DNA of 6,077 nucleotides, taken from contig CANJKY010000257.1 of NCBI GenBank assembly GCA_947474875.1, forward strand, positions 1 through 6,077, given 5' to 3'. Positions 5,163-6,077 of the stretch are shown here, piece by piece. The notes under the pieces are model-generated. The model was not told where the DNA came from. It worked only from the letters and a program-made list of their open reading frames with translations, and made no database searches. Both the position numbers and the translations under genes were made by a program. This DNA is from Gemmataceae bacterium (GTDB lineage: Bacteria; Planctomycetota; Planctomycetia; Gemmatales; Gemmataceae). Positions within the stretch are counted from its first letter, which is position 1. The number at the start of each line of letters is the position of its first letter.

Positions 5163-5782
5163 CCCTGACCGACGACCAGAAGGACGCCGTCACCGAGCTG
5201 GTGAACATCGCCTTCTCGCGGACGGCCGCGGCCCTGTCCGAGCTGACCGGCAACCGGGTCGAGCTGGCCGTGCCGGAGGTGTCGGCGCACCCCATGGCCG
5301 GCCTGCTGCCGGCCCTCGGCCGGTTCGTCCGCGGGGACGTGGCCACCGTCCACCAGATCTTCGGCGGGCCGGTGTCCGGGGACGCCTTCCTGCTGCTCGA
5401 CATCGACGGGGCGGCCCGGCTGGTGGACCTGCTGACCGACGCCGGCGCGCCGACGCGGGAGATGGGCGCGTCCGCCCGCGAGGTGCTGGCCGAGGTCGGG
5501 AACATCCTGCTCAACGCCTGCCTCGGGGTGTTCGGCGACCTGCTCCAGGTGCGGTTCACGTTCGCCGTCCCGCGGCTGCACCTGGACGCCCTGTCGTCCA
5601 TGCTCGGCTCGCTGGTGATCGACGACGACGAGCTCCGCCACGCCCTGCTCGTCGGCGCCCGGTTCCGGGTGCGGGCGAGCGAGGTGACCGGGTGCATGGT
5701 GCTGGTCCTCGGCATCACCTCCCTGGACCTGTTCGTCCGGGCGATCGAGGAGTGGGCCGACCGGATGGCCGCCGACGTATGA
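5159..5782 (+). CDS. cheC: CheC-family phosphatase acting on phosphorylated CheY
   Basis: A 207-residue protein of typical CheC size. The CheC/CheX/FliY phosphatase motif (D/S-x3-E-x2-N-x22-P) appears twice. The first copy is exact, with Asp9, Glu13, Asn16 and Pro39. The second has Glu112, Asn115 and Pro138 in EVGNILLNACLGVFGDLL, with Glu108 where Asp or Ser is usual. Two sites related by internal symmetry indicate CheC rather than single-site CheX; there is no C-terminal flagellar switch domain as in FliY. The Glu/Asn pairs insert into the CheY active site and assist water attack on the phospho-aspartate, ending the signal. Its ATG overlaps the receiver-gene stop (ATGA), so enzyme and probable substrate are made together. 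In Bacillus and Thermotoga CheC works with the deamidase CheD; no cheD is seen here, though it could lie downstream. TTTTC at 5798-5802 after the gene is not part of a terminator. Confidence 0.9.
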   Translation: MTLTDDQKDAVTELVNIAFSRTAAALSELTGNRVELAVPEVSAHPMAGLLPALGRFVRGDVATVHQIFGGPVSGDAFLLLDIDGAARLVDLLTDAGAPTREMGASAREVLAEVGNILLNACLGVFGDLLQVRFTFAVPRLHLDALSSMLGSLVIDDDELRHALLVGARFRVRASEVTGCMVLVLGITSLDLFVRAIEEWADRMAADV

Positions 5783-5802
5783 CGGCCGGGGGCATTCTTT
5801 TC

Positions 5803-5808
5803 GGGGAG
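5803..5808 (+). promoter_or_regulatory. Ribosome binding site of the PAS gene
   Basis: GGGGAG lies 4 bases before ATG 5813. No other in-frame ATG, GTG or TTG exists between the cheC stop (5780-5782) and this ATG, which fixes 5813 as the most upstream possible start. Confidence 0.55.
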
Positions 5809-5812
5809 CGGG

Positions 5813-6077
5813 ATGGGGCTGACCGGATCCACCCTGGATCAACTCGACCAGATCGGCGACTGGGGCCTGCTGGCCACGGATGCCGACCTGACGATCACCC
5901 GCTGGAACCGGTGGCTGGAGCAGCGGAGCGGGCGGGCGGGCGTGGAGGTGCTCGGCCGGCCGCTGTTCGAGGTGTTCCCCGACCTGGTGAGCCGGCGGAT
6001 GGACCGGTACTACCGCCAGGCCCTGGGCGGGCAGACGGTGCTCTTGTCCCAGCGGTTGCACAAGTACGTCATCCCCC
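5813..6077 (+). CDS. PAS-domain sensor protein, N-terminal part; 3' end outside the window
   Basis: The frame opens at ATG 5813 and stays open for 88 codons to the window edge. After a short leader (MGLTGSTLDQLDQ), residues about 15-88 read as a PAS domain: GLLATDADLTITRWNRWLEQ resembles the common GxxxTDxxxxIxxWN start, and VLGRPLFEVFPDL at about 45-57 is the typical second element. LSQRLHKYVIP near the edge fits a core PAS strand. PAS domains sense small ligands, cofactors or redox state, or mediate dimerisation, and commonly precede histidine kinase, diguanylate cyclase or PP2C-type phosphatase domains. Which follows here cannot be seen. There is no signal peptide or membrane segment in the visible part, so it is probably cytoplasmic. 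It starts 30 bases after cheC in the same direction with a ribosome site, so it is likely part of the same transcript. Confidence 0.75.
   Translation, partial: MGLTGSTLDQLDQIGDWGLLATDADLTITRWNRWLEQRSGRAGVEVLGRPLFEVFPDLVSRRMDRYYRQALGGQTVLLSQRLHKYVIP

Noticed and set aside
5780..5812. cheC and the PAS gene are in the same reading frame, separated by one TGA and 30 bases, which could suggest stop-codon readthrough or a split fusion gene
   Set aside because: The CheC domain is complete at the stop, the PAS gene has its own ribosome site and ATG, and sharing a frame has a one-in-three chance. No recoding signal is visible.
4667..6061. A 464-codon minus-strand open frame across cheB-cheY-cheC-PAS, and shorter minus-strand frames over cheR and cheB
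   Set aside because: They are opposite well-recognised genes, are rich in His/Pro/Arg/Gly, and match no family. They are GC-driven shadows.

Overview
The window is a compact, one-directional chemotaxis-type signalling cluster. All genes lie on the + strand. In order they are: the 3' end of cheA, then cheW, a very long soluble methyl-accepting protein (MCP), cheR, cheB, a stand-alone receiver (cheY-like), cheC, and the 5' end of a PAS-domain sensor gene that runs off the window. The longest spacers are 46-48 bases. The cheR/cheB/cheY/cheC junctions overlap by 1-4 bases (ATGA, TGATG, ATGA), so the block is probably one translationally coupled operon. No promoter, rRNA, tRNA, CRISPR array, insertion sequence or convincing Rho-independent terminator is visible.

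The DNA is very GC-rich (visibly about 70%, with G/C at most third codon positions). This explains the many long spurious open frames on the other strand. The CheC phosphatase and the FrzCD-like receptor with no membrane segment point away from the E. coli model. A high-GC lineage such as Planctomycetota (for example Gemmataceae) or Myxococcota would fit, but the assignment is only a guess because no phylogenetic marker is present.

Together the genes form an almost complete circuit. The receptor, CheW and CheA form the kinase complex. CheR and CheB add and remove receptor methyl groups. The receiver carries the phosphoryl output, and CheC removes it. CheD, the usual CheC partner, is not in the window. 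The last gene, with a PAS domain, could supply input to the receptor or be a second sensor under the same control.

The most unusual object is the receptor. It has no transmembrane segment and no recognisable sensor domain, and consists almost wholly of one helical hairpin around a normal kinase-activating tip (residues about 321-356). Its two arms carry nine consecutive 28-residue (four-heptad) units each, at residues 24-275 and 401-652. The two arrays are mirror images about residue 338, at the hairpin bend. Eight of the nine C-arm units begin with Glu-Gln or Glu-His at exactly 28-residue spacing. Total coiled-coil length is roughly twice that of the longest receptor classes in the original heptad-count scheme.
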